Source: Candidatus Cloacimonadota bacterium (GTDB lineage Bacteria > Cloacimonadota > Cloacimonadia > Cloacimonadales > JAJBBL01). Taken from it: 5,836 bases of DNA. The notes below the pieces were generated by a model. The model was given only the letters and a program-made list of their open reading frames with translations. It searched no databases and was not told where the DNA came from. Where the stretch lies: the NCBI GenBank assembly GCA_020532365.1, contig JAJBBL010000212.1:1-5836 (forward strand). The letters are read 5' to 3'. This document shows positions 1-5,588 of this stretch, piece after piece. Each line of letters opens with the position of its first letter. Positions within the stretch are counted from its first letter, which is position 1. The position numbers and the translations under genes are program-made.

Positions 1-81
1 AACTATATGTCACCCGTAAAATACCGAGAACTATATGAGAATAATGTCGATAACAAACGTGTCACTTTACAAGTGGTGTGA
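1..81 (+). CDS. C-terminal fragment of an IS3-like transposase (5' end outside window)
   Basis: Frame 1 is open from the window edge through 26 codons to a TGA at 79-81. The peptide contains NYMSPVKYREL near its start. This resembles the extreme C-terminus of IS3-family DDE transposases, where a 'L-x-Y-x-SP-x-x-[YF]' motif follows the last catalytic region. No catalytic residue is inside the window, so activity cannot be judged. The fragment is too short to exclude chance. The adjacent IS-end-like sequence gives the main independent support. Alternatively it could be the tail of an unrelated upstream gene. Confidence 0.4.
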   Translation, partial: NYMSPVKYRELYENNVDNKRVTLQVV

Positions 82-100
82 AAAATGGGACAGGGTCACA
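1..100 (+). mobile_element. Right end of a putative IS3-family-like insertion sequence (partial)
   Basis: The window opens inside an open frame with an IS3-transposase-like tail that stops at 79-81. Nineteen bases later the sequence GGGACAGGGTCACA ends at position 100. Read on the minus strand this terminus begins TGTGACCCTGTCCC, followed by an AT-rich stretch and CACACC, which fits the 5'-TG...CA-3' ends typical of IS3-family elements. A short gap between the transposase stop and the terminal repeat is also usual. The left end lies outside the window, so neither a matching inverted repeat nor a target duplication can be checked. The exact boundary at 100 is an inference. Confidence 0.35.
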
Positions 101-140
101 ATTTTTGAAGAGTCTAACTGATAGTTAATAAAGTAAATAA

Positions 141-227
141 CAAAATAAAGCGAGGTGTTCATTTAAGCAATATAATCGAGTAACTACCAACTTTTACAAT
201 CAATTACTCACTCGCCAAAATAAAGCG
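141..227. repeat. 12-base direct repeat pair, period 75
   Basis: CAAAATAAAGCG occurs at 141-152 and again at 216-227. Between the copies, GCGAG (150-154) is complementary to CTCGC (211-215), and GAGTAA (178-183) to TTACTC (204-209). The repeat is AT-rich, so chance is possible. No function is assigned. Confidence 0.4.
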
Positions 228-419
228 GAAATAATTTACTCTTTTTTTGTCCTATTTCTCTATTCCATTCTCATCTCTGTAGATATAGGATCGAAGAAAT
301 TTGTCGGTGTTTTTGGAAGACGACTCAGTATTTTGCAACCGATAGATATAGAGGGTGGCAAAAAAAGGTGTAAAAGAAAAGCAGGGCTCACTATATCTCT
401 TACTCTAAAAGAATTAACC

Positions 420-432
420 CTGATATTATCAG
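420..432. repeat. 13-base palindrome upstream of efp
   Basis: CTGATA and TATCAG flank a single central T, a perfect dyad about 40 bases upstream of the candidate efp -35 box. It could be a regulator site, but its position upstream of the core promoter and its short length make this tentative. Confidence 0.25.
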
Positions 433-471
433 CCGATAGCCCTCTTTTGTCGACACTACTAAAAATTTTAC

Positions 472-500
472 TTGTCAACCTTATAGTGGTCAGAAATATT
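472..500 (+). promoter_or_regulatory. Candidate efp promoter
   Basis: TTGTCA (472-477) matches a sigma-70 -35 box at five of six positions. After a 17-base spacer, AATATT (495-500) matches the -10 consensus at four of six. A start near 507 would leave a leader of roughly 28 bases. The match is weak and the promoter consensus of this lineage is unknown to me; TATAGT at 482-487 is a better -10 but lacks a partner. Confidence 0.25.
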
Positions 501-534
501 GAGTTACAAACAATTAAGAGGAAGGTGATTAGTT

Positions 535-1095
535 ATGGCAACGACGTCCGATATCAGAAATGGAATGATGTTAGAGTTTAAGGACGGTATTTACGAGGTT
601 ATTGAGTTTCTACACGTCAAGCCTGGAAAAGGTAACACATTTGTTCGCACGAAAATGAGGAACGTGAAAACTGGGCAAGTGTTAGAGAACAACTTCAGAA
701 TCACCGAGAAGCTGACAGAGGTCAGGGTAGAAAAGAAGAAGATGCAGTATCTTTACTACGACGGTGACTTTTATGTGTTTATGGATAATGAGACCTATGA
801 GCAGAGCAGTTTAGATTCCGAGGCGATAGGTGATTTAGATAAATATTTATTAGAGAACACAGAGGTGGTGATGAAGGTATCTCCTGACGGCGAGATCCTC
901 GGTATCGAGCTTCCTACTTCTATAGTGATGACGATTACAGAGTGCGACCCGAATATCAAGGGCAATACAGCATCGGGTGGCGGCAAGAATGCGGTGACTG
1001 AAACGGGTTTACGTTTAACGGTACCTTTTTTTATTGAAGCGGGTGAGAAGATAAAAGTAGACACTCGTAACGGCGCATATGTTGAGCGAGCGTAA
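535..1095 (+). CDS. efp: Elongation factor P
   Basis: EF-P binds the ribosome between the P and E sites and speeds peptide bond formation at polyproline stretches. The 186-residue length is normal for the family. All three beta-barrel domains are present: a KOW-like N-terminal domain (about 1-63), a central OB domain (about 66-128) and a C-terminal OB domain (about 130-186). The tip loop reads KPGKGNTF (29-36); K32 aligns with the E. coli lysine that is beta-lysylated, so a lysine-type modification is possible, but no modifying enzyme lies in the window. The C-terminal signature GGGKNAVTETGLRLTVPFF (148-166) is intact, as is KVDTRNGAYVER near the end. The ATG at 535 is supported by a purine-rich AAGAGGAAGGTGA stretch (516-528) and matches the family N-terminus. 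The zinc-ribbon gene follows 74 bases downstream with no terminator between them. Confidence 0.97.
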   Translation: MATTSDIRNGMMLEFKDGIYEVIEFLHVKPGKGNTFVRTKMRNVKTGQVLENNFRITEKLTEVRVEKKKMQYLYYDGDFYVFMDNETYEQSSLDSEAIGDLDKYLLENTEVVMKVSPDGEILGIELPTSIVMTITECDPNIKGNTASGGGKNAVTETGLRLTVPFFIEAGEKIKVDTRNGAYVERA

Positions 1096-1112
1096 CAAAA
1101 TAAATAAAAAGC

Positions 1113-1143
1113 TTGACTGAAAAGAGTCTCTTGTTTCTTTAGT
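1113..1143 (+). promoter_or_regulatory. Weak promoter candidate between efp and the small zinc-ribbon gene
   Basis: TTGACT (1113-1118) matches the sigma-70 -35 box at five of six positions, but the downstream -10 is poor: TTTAGT at 1138-1143 lies at a long 19-base spacing. The gap has no terminator, so read-through from efp is at least as likely as an independent start. Confidence 0.15.
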
Positions 1144-1169
1144 TGGTTTAGATGGAATAAGGAGGAAAG

Positions 1170-1382
1170 ATGGCTAGTAAAAAAAGAACTTTTGCTGCGA
1201 AAGTAGCCCATGAGTTGAGCATGGAAGGAAAAGCTGTCTGCCCTAATTGCAACGTCGAATTGAGAAGGGTTAAACTTATCCTCAACAAAAAGTCCAAAGC
1301 TAATACTTGGACGCCTGGGTATAGTTTCCTCAACGTTTGTAAGTGCAATGAGAGCGACGTATATGCTGGAAAAATAAAATAA
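1170..1382 (+). CDS. Small basic zinc-ribbon protein of unknown function
   Basis: I cannot assign this 70-residue protein to a named family. It is lysine-rich and begins KKRTFAAKVA, with cysteines at 24, 27, 57 and 59. The CPNC and CKC pairs give a C-x2-C...C-x-C arrangement that could bind one zinc ion in a ribbon fold. Basic residues dominate both the N-terminal helix-like segment and the 32-44 stretch between the knuckles, so RNA, DNA or ribosome binding is plausible but inferred. No signal peptide or membrane segment is present, so it should be cytoplasmic. The ATG is fixed by a strong AAGGAGG (1159-1165) four bases upstream. It lies 74 bases after efp in the same direction and is followed by a strong terminator, suggesting an efp-linked unit. 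A small ribosomal protein or a zinc-ribbon transcription accessory factor are alternatives, but I recognise no such signature. Confidence 0.85.
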   Translation: MASKKRTFAAKVAHELSMEGKAVCPNCNVELRRVKLILNKKSKANTWTPGYSFLNVCKCNESDVYAGKIK

Positions 1383-1412
1383 ATTCTCACACCCTACATA
1401 GAATGCCCTCCT

Positions 1413-1450
1413 AATACCCTCTTATCGCCCCGATAAGAGGGTATTTTCTT
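1413..1450 (+). terminator. Intrinsic terminator closing the efp unit
   Basis: A perfect 15-bp stem (1413-1427 with 1431-1445) encloses a three-base CCC loop, and a T-rich run overlaps and follows the right arm (TTTTCTT, 1444-1450). The minus-strand side lacks a T run, so it works in the + direction. It begins about 30 bases after the zinc-ribbon stop codon and separates that unit from the secretion cluster. Confidence 0.88.
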
Positions 1451-1457
1451 TGAAAAA

Positions 1458-1471
1458 AACCTGTACAGGTT
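1458..1471. promoter_or_regulatory. 14-base perfect palindrome, candidate operator
   Basis: AACCTGTACAGGTT is fully self-complementary with no spacer. It sits between the terminator and the start of the M6-like gene, where the promoter of the secretion cluster should be. TTGAAA at 1450-1455 could be a -35 box, which would put the palindrome in the spacer, a typical repressor position, but no convincing -10 was found. Confidence 0.35.
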
Positions 1472-1472
1472 A

Positions 1473-1500
1473 AGACTCTATCTAAAAATAGGTAGAGTTT
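1473..1500 (+). promoter_or_regulatory. Leader stem-loop upstream of the M6-like gene
   Basis: ACTCTATCTA (1475-1484) pairs with TAGGTAGAGT (1489-1498) across an AAAA loop, with one G-U pair; a further G-U and an A-U pair can extend it to 1473 and 1500. No T run follows, so it is not a terminator. A second hairpin (AGTTTA 1496-1501 with TAAACT 1505-1510) overlaps its right arm and excludes it. TATCTAAA (1479-1486), overlapping the left arm and loop, is also perfectly complementary to TTTAGATA (1530-1537), which includes the first base of the start codon. Confidence 0.4.
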
Positions 1501-1536
1501 AGAATAAACTTGAACGTAATTATCTGAGGTTTAGAT

Positions 1537-4500
1537 ATGAAAAATAAAAGGTATATCTTAATCAAAGTCTTAGCTTTAGCTTTAACGATGCTGTACTCAT
1601 TTCCCCCACAACCAGCACTAATCAACTCATATAATGAGATGGAAAACGTGGTCAGTGAAATCTATGGACCTCACAGAAGTGAGCGTGGAGATAGTAATCT
1701 ACCGCAAAAAATACTCGTCTTGATGGTGGAATTCGAAGATTTAAGATTTGAGCAGAGTGTTACCAATGTTGACTTTTTAGCCGACCCTTCTTACACGATA
1801 AGCGATTATGTCGGCCGTTATTTAGAGCATATGAAGAGCTATTATCTGGATGTTTCTGACGGCGTTTACGAAGTTGATTATGTTGTTTTGGACAAGATAT
1901 TCACTTTAGAGCGTCCGATCGGTTATTATGGTGAGAGTGGGAGGAGTTTAGAACGTCGTGTCGAACTGAGCAAGACTCTGATCAAGATGGCTGACCCGGT
2001 AGTCGATTACTCTGAATACGATGCTTACATTATATTCCACGCCGGTTCAGGTAAAGAGACTGATATTTACGGCACTAATCCCAACAGTATCTCAAGTTCG
2101 TTTATCAACCGCTCACTTTTTCAGCATATTTTAGACCGTGATAACGATGATTTTCCCGGTTTAGAGACAGAGGATGGGATTCACATCAAGGAGCTAATTA
2201 TAGCCGCTTCAAATCAAGATCATCCCGACAACCCAGAGGACCTAAACTATGGTATTTTAGGCCTTTTATGTCATCTGTATGGTCGCCAAATGGGGCTACC
2301 TGCACTTTTTGGTAACGTGCCTGATATAGGTCGTGCAGCAGGTGCGGGGAACTTTTGTTTAATGGGCACAGGTGTATGGAACGCAAACGGTTTTGTTCCC
2401 CCTTTACTATCGGCTTGGTTGCGCTATTATTTAGGGTGGGCTCAGCCTACTGAGGTGACTTTTGACTCTACTAACTTGAAGATAGCTCATCCGATGACCA
2501 GCTTTTTAGGCAGTAACACGAGTAAGCTCTACAAAATCAATATTTCAGCCGACGAATATTTTCTGATCGAAAATCGACAGCAGAATCCGGATAGCTCAAC
2601 TTTAGGAGGCCAGCCCAACTTCACTTTTCAACTATTGCCGGGTGGTGAGCAGGAATATTACCCTCCACCATACACGATGATACCCCGCTTCAACTTTATG
2701 AAAAACAGTTATCGTGGTTGCGAGTGGGACTTCTATTTACCAGGTTTGGGTGGTCCTGACATAGTTAATCTCGAGGACGGCTCAGGGTTACTAATTTGGC
2801 ATATTGACGAAGAGGTCATCAGGGCGAACATAGAGCATAACACAATCAACGCAAACCCAAAGCATCAGGGCGTTACTCTCATTGAGGCGGACGGAATCCA
2901 ACATCTTCGCTCCAGCATGCCCGATAACTATATGCGAGGCTCCCCCTTTGATGCTTTTAGGAAGGGGCATAACGATTATTTTGGCAAAAGGTATTTAGAA
3001 GACGGAACTCTTTCCATCCCGTTTGTAGAGAGCTACTATGGTAATTCAGGTTTAGAGATTTACAATATTAGCGATTCAAATCCGATTATGGAGTTTTCGG
3101 TTCAATTCCCCGATTATTTAACCTTCACAGGGTACGGTGATAGACCGCTTCCGCTCGCTATGATAGACGGATCAGCAGACTCCAAATATCTCTTTAAAGC
3201 GTACGAAACGGGGGAACTCTTTCTGTTTCAAGAGGGCGAGCTCCAAAACGGCTATCCGAAAAACGTAGGCACTATTCCTCATCTTTATGCGATAACTGCT
3301 GATAACATGCAGATTTTACTACCCTCTATCAACGCTACAGGCGAGAACGAACTACACCTTATTTCAGCAGCAGGTATTGAGAAAAGTAAAGATGACTTTA
3401 CTGGCTATGAGTGGGCTTCACATCCGATAGCAGCTGGCCTCGAAGGGTTATCAATCTACGCTCTACTCTCTTTCAACAGTTTATCAGATAACAGTAGCAA
3501 GATTTATCTTTTAAATGGAGACTTTAAGGTTTCGAATGCCATAGATATAGAGGGCTTGCAAATTGCCTCAAATTTAGTGTTACGTGACAGCGACCTCTTT
3601 TACTTCGTCAAAGATGCGGCAGGTATGCATACTTTAGAGAGGTTAGATTTGAGTAGCTTCGAGAGGAAGAGAGTATCGGTCGACCTCCCCTCAGACTTTG
3701 AAATCGACTCGTTCACAATAGCGCCGATAACTAAAAAGCTAAGCGGTGCCGTTATGTTAGACAATCTTCTTGTAACGGGCAAAGACAACGGGATTTACCT
3801 ATTCACTGAAGATGGTGTAATAGAGAGCGGGTTCCCTGTCTATTTATCAAATGAGATAAGTTCACTCCCTACGTTAGCGGACGTTGATGGGAACGGTTAT
3901 CTCGATATTTTATTGATGGGTAGCGACCAGCTGTATGTAATTGGGTATGACGGAGGTTTGTTAACCTATCCGAAAGTGGTACAGCTCGAAAAAAAGGGGG
4001 CGGTAAACGGTAGATTAGGGGTGGTTGTTGTGGACAATGACGGAGCAAAGCCGCATATCATAAGCACACTTAACGGTAATCGGTTAGCTTTATGGGACGA
4101 CACTTTTAGGCTCTTACCAAGTTATCCAAGAATCTATAATCAACAGCCTCTAAACACCCCATATTTAGTGAAGAGCAGCAGCGGCATCGACGCCTATCTA
4201 TCTGCAGAAGGGGGTGTAGTCTACAAAGAGGCGGTTACAAACGGAGCAGATATTGATCTATCCGAGCTCTGGGTAGCAGAGTATGTAAACCTACAGAGGA
4301 GCGGGTATTTTAAGCCCAAACAGCTAACTAACAAGTTTGAATCGTCGAAACTATTTGTTAAAGACGAGTGTTATGTTTTCCCGAATCCGGTAGGGGGTTT
4401 ACAGGGCGAAACCCTCTATCTAAATATGATGACTAATGAGAGTATTTTAGTAGAGGTAAAAATATTTGACATAACAGGCAAAATAATTTTTCAAGATAGA

Positions 4501-4635
4501 GTGCAGTCACAGGCTTACGTTCGAAACAGAAATAAGGTGAATATTTATGTAACTAACTTAGCTCGTGGAGTTTATATCTTACAGATGGCTGCAAGGGATC
4601 AGGTACTGACATTTAAGTTTGCCGTGGAGAAGTAG
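1537..4635 (+). CDS. Secreted M6-peptidase-like protein with degenerate active site and T9SS-like sorting domain
   Basis: This 1032-residue protein has an N-terminal signal peptide (about 1-22), then an M6 (immune inhibitor A-like) peptidase domain (about 57-310). Family features are clear: KILVLMVEFEDLRF (58-71), YDAYIIFHAGSG (161-172), GLP (253-255), LMG...WN (275-282) and P..LSAW..YYLGW (289-301). The expected HExxH, however, reads HLYGR (246-250), so the catalytic Glu and second zinc His are lost, and the Asp usual after GLP is Ala256. The post-catalytic M6 segment follows: EYFLIENRQ (340-348), GSGLLIWHIDE (415-425) and EADG (450-453). Residues about 530-930 look like a propeller or FG-GAP-type region with NGYPK (571-575), SGFPV (764-768), PSYPR (861-865) and a calcium-type loop DVDGNGYLD (782-790). 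The C-terminus (946-1032) begins YVFPNPV and has the IFDITGKI and GVYIL pattern of type A sorting domains. GAGG-type ribosome binding site GAGG (1526-1529) lies seven bases before the ATG. It is likely exported and surface-attached or released without M6 proteolysis. Confidence 0.85.
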   Translation: MKNKRYILIKVLALALTMLYSFPPQPALINSYNEMENVVSEIYGPHRSERGDSNLPQKILVLMVEFEDLRFEQSVTNVDFLADPSYTISDYVGRYLEHMKSYYLDVSDGVYEVDYVVLDKIFTLERPIGYYGESGRSLERRVELSKTLIKMADPVVDYSEYDAYIIFHAGSGKETDIYGTNPNSISSSFINRSLFQHILDRDNDDFPGLETEDGIHIKELIIAASNQDHPDNPEDLNYGILGLLCHLYGRQMGLPALFGNVPDIGRAAGAGNFCLMGTGVWNANGFVPPLLSAWLRYYLGWAQPTEVTFDSTNLKIAHPMTSFLGSNTSKLYKINISADEYFLIENRQQNPDSSTLGGQPNFTFQLLPGGEQEYYPPPYTMIPRFNFMKNSYRGCEWDFYLPGLGGPDIVNLEDGSGLLIWHIDEEVIRANIEHNTINANPKHQGVTLIEADGIQHLRSSMPDNYMRGSPFDAFRKGHNDYFGKRYLEDGTLSIPFVESYYGNSGLEIYNISDSNPIMEFSVQFPDYLTFTGYGDRPLPLAMIDGSADSKYLFKAYETGELFLFQEGELQNGYPKNVGTIPHLYAITADNMQILLPSINATGENELHLISAAGIEKSKDDFTGYEWASHPIAAGLEGLSIYALLSFNSLSDNSSKIYLLNGDFKVSNAIDIEGLQIASNLVLRDSDLFYFVKDAAGMHTLERLDLSSFERKRVSVDLPSDFEIDSFTIAPITKKLSGAVMLDNLLVTGKDNGIYLFTEDGVIESGFPVYLSNEISSLPTLADVDGNGYLDILLMGSDQLYVIGYDGGLLTYPKVVQLEKKGAVNGRLGVVVVDNDGAKPHIISTLNGNRLALWDDTFRLLPSYPRIYNQQPLNTPYLVKSSSGIDAYLSAEGGVVYKEAVTNGADIDLSELWVAEYVNLQRSGYFKPKQLTNKFESSKLFVKDECYVFPNPVGGLQGETLYLNMMTNESILVEVKIFDITGKIIFQDRVQSQAYVRNRNKVNIYVTNLARGVYILQMAARDQVLTFKFAVEK

Positions 4636-4647
4636 GTTGTAATTAAC

Positions 4648-4663
4648 TAAAGGAGTAAAGGAG
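4648..4663 (+). promoter_or_regulatory. Tandem duplicated Shine-Dalgarno sequence
   Basis: TAAAGGAG is repeated exactly twice in tandem (4648-4655 and 4656-4663) in the 32-base gap before the PorV-like gene. The second copy ends four bases before the ATG at 4668 and the first twelve bases before it. Both fit the ribosome binding site, and the downstream copy fixes the start. Confidence 0.7.
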
Positions 4664-4667
4664 CTAT

Positions 4668-5573
4668 ATGAAAAGAACATTTTTAATAATCGGTTTGGCA
4701 CTATTTTGCCTTATACTCAACGCCGATCCAATCTTGATAAACGCTGATTATGGTTGGAAATCATTAACTTTGCCGCCGTCAACTTCGATTAGTGCGATGG
4801 GTGGAACGGGTGGCGAGTATTTTTCAGAAGCTTCTACCTTTTTGCACCATCCGACATCAGGTCTCATAGGTGGTGTTAACTCCGCTACGGGTAGCAAAAC
4901 TCTTTGGTTCGCCGACACGAATCTAAACAGTATTGCGATCAGTTCTAACACGGGGCGTAACTCTTTCGGCTTTATTTTCCGCTCGTTAGATTACGGGAAG
5001 ATAGACTCCAGGGATCTCAACGGCGAGATAATCGGCGAGTTTCATCCTTTGGAGCTAAACTTAGGGTTCAACTATGCGCGTCGTTTAACGCCAGATTTCT
5101 ATGGAGGTTTGAACCTACTCTTTCTTTATCAGCGGATTGAATCGAGCACGTCTATCGGCTTTGCCACCGACATAGGTATGACTTATTTAACCCCTGTTCA
5201 GGGCTTAAATGTAGGTGTTGCGATCAAGCATTTAGGTGTGACCGACAAAGGTGATGTTGAGCGGATAAAGCTGCCGACGACCCCAGAGTTAGGCATAACC
5301 TATGTATATCCGTTAACAAGTGTCGACTTATTATTAGCGGCGGATGTATTGAAGCATCCGGACGACAGCAATATAAAGGGGCGCTTAGGTTTAACAGCTC
5401 GGATCAACGACATTCTTGATCTTCGAGGCGGATATTTAGTTAATTACGACAGTCAAAGCATCACAACCGGTTTAGGTGTTTCTTGGCGCTCGATCGGTTT
5501 CGACTATGCTTACTTACCTTTCAAAAACAATCTTGATGATGTTCACTCTTTTAGTATAACCTACAAGTTTTGA
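4668..5573 (+). CDS. PorV/PorQ-type outer-membrane beta-barrel protein
   Basis: This 301-residue protein starts with a signal peptide (about 1-19, ending LNA) and continues as alternating amphipathic beta strands ending in Phe301 (SFSITYKF), the usual barrel-assembly signal. Family landmarks are SISAMGGTGGEYFSEAST (40-57), matching the 'A-x-GMGGAG-x-A-x-x-D-A' start of PorV/PorQ and UPF0164 proteins, PVQGLNVGVAIKHLG (176-190), KLPTTPELGITYVYPL (201-216), LRGGY (252-256), and a GLG...FDYAYLPF...H stretch (268-293). PorV in T9SS carries cargo with a C-terminal sorting domain from the translocon to the surface attachment machinery; PorQ-type paralogues have less clear roles. The usual NPA after the N-terminal motif is HHP here (60-62), and the length is shorter than I expect of Bacteroidetes PorV. 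It lies 32 bases after the sorting-domain protein, consistent with a shared export role. Whether it is a true PorV or a paralogue cannot be told. Confidence 0.8.
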   Translation: MKRTFLIIGLALFCLILNADPILINADYGWKSLTLPPSTSISAMGGTGGEYFSEASTFLHHPTSGLIGGVNSATGSKTLWFADTNLNSIAISSNTGRNSFGFIFRSLDYGKIDSRDLNGEIIGEFHPLELNLGFNYARRLTPDFYGGLNLLFLYQRIESSTSIGFATDIGMTYLTPVQGLNVGVAIKHLGVTDKGDVERIKLPTTPELGITYVYPLTSVDLLLAADVLKHPDDSNIKGRLGLTARINDILDLRGGYLVNYDSQSITTGLGVSWRSIGFDYAYLPFKNNLDDVHSFSITYKF

Positions 5574-5588
5574 TGTTGAGGAAAACAT

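Larger units (their letters stand above)
101..534. other. Non-coding AT-rich region upstream of efp
   Basis: I see no credible gene in these 434 bases. Frames open on either strand between about 260 and 580 give low-complexity peptides with no recognisable motif, and the + strand one starts at TTG and runs into efp out of frame. The region holds a 12-base direct repeat (141-152 and 216-227), short inverted repeats (115-127 and 420-432), and a weak promoter candidate just before efp. It probably carries the efp promoter, plus remnants of whatever lay next to the inserted element. Confidence 0.6.

Noticed and set aside
60..230. CRISPR-like repeats
   Set aside because: Only one repeat pair of 12 bases, no regular array and no cas-like gene in the window.
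250..290. Possible stem TCCTAT / ATAGGA
   Set aside because: Only six base pairs with a 29-base loop in AT-rich sequence; not distinguishable from chance.
260..478. 72-codon minus-strand open frame upstream of efp
   Set aside because: No recognisable motif and low-complexity composition; its only start context is poor, and it lies in the region likely to hold the efp promoter.
333..581. 82-codon + strand open frame overlapping the start of efp
   Set aside because: It starts at TTG without a ribosome binding site, overlaps the well-supported efp start out of frame, and its peptide shows no motif.
795..1211. 138-codon minus-strand open frame
   Set aside because: It is antisense to the end of efp and to the start of the zinc-ribbon gene, both strongly supported; a shadow frame.
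1148..1390. 80-codon minus-strand open frame
   Set aside because: It mirrors the zinc-ribbon gene almost exactly, and the cysteine pattern and ribosome binding site favour the + strand.
1473..1500. Second intrinsic terminator
   Set aside because: The stem is good but is followed by TTAGAATAA rather than a T run, and the gene start lies just downstream.
3877..3909. Dockerin domain suggested by the DVDGNGYLD loop
   Set aside because: Only a single calcium-type loop is present and it sits in an FG-GAP or propeller-like context, not in a paired dockerin repeat.
4748..4951. 67-codon minus-strand open frame inside the PorV-like gene
   Set aside because: A shadow of a clearly coding + strand region, with no motif of its own.
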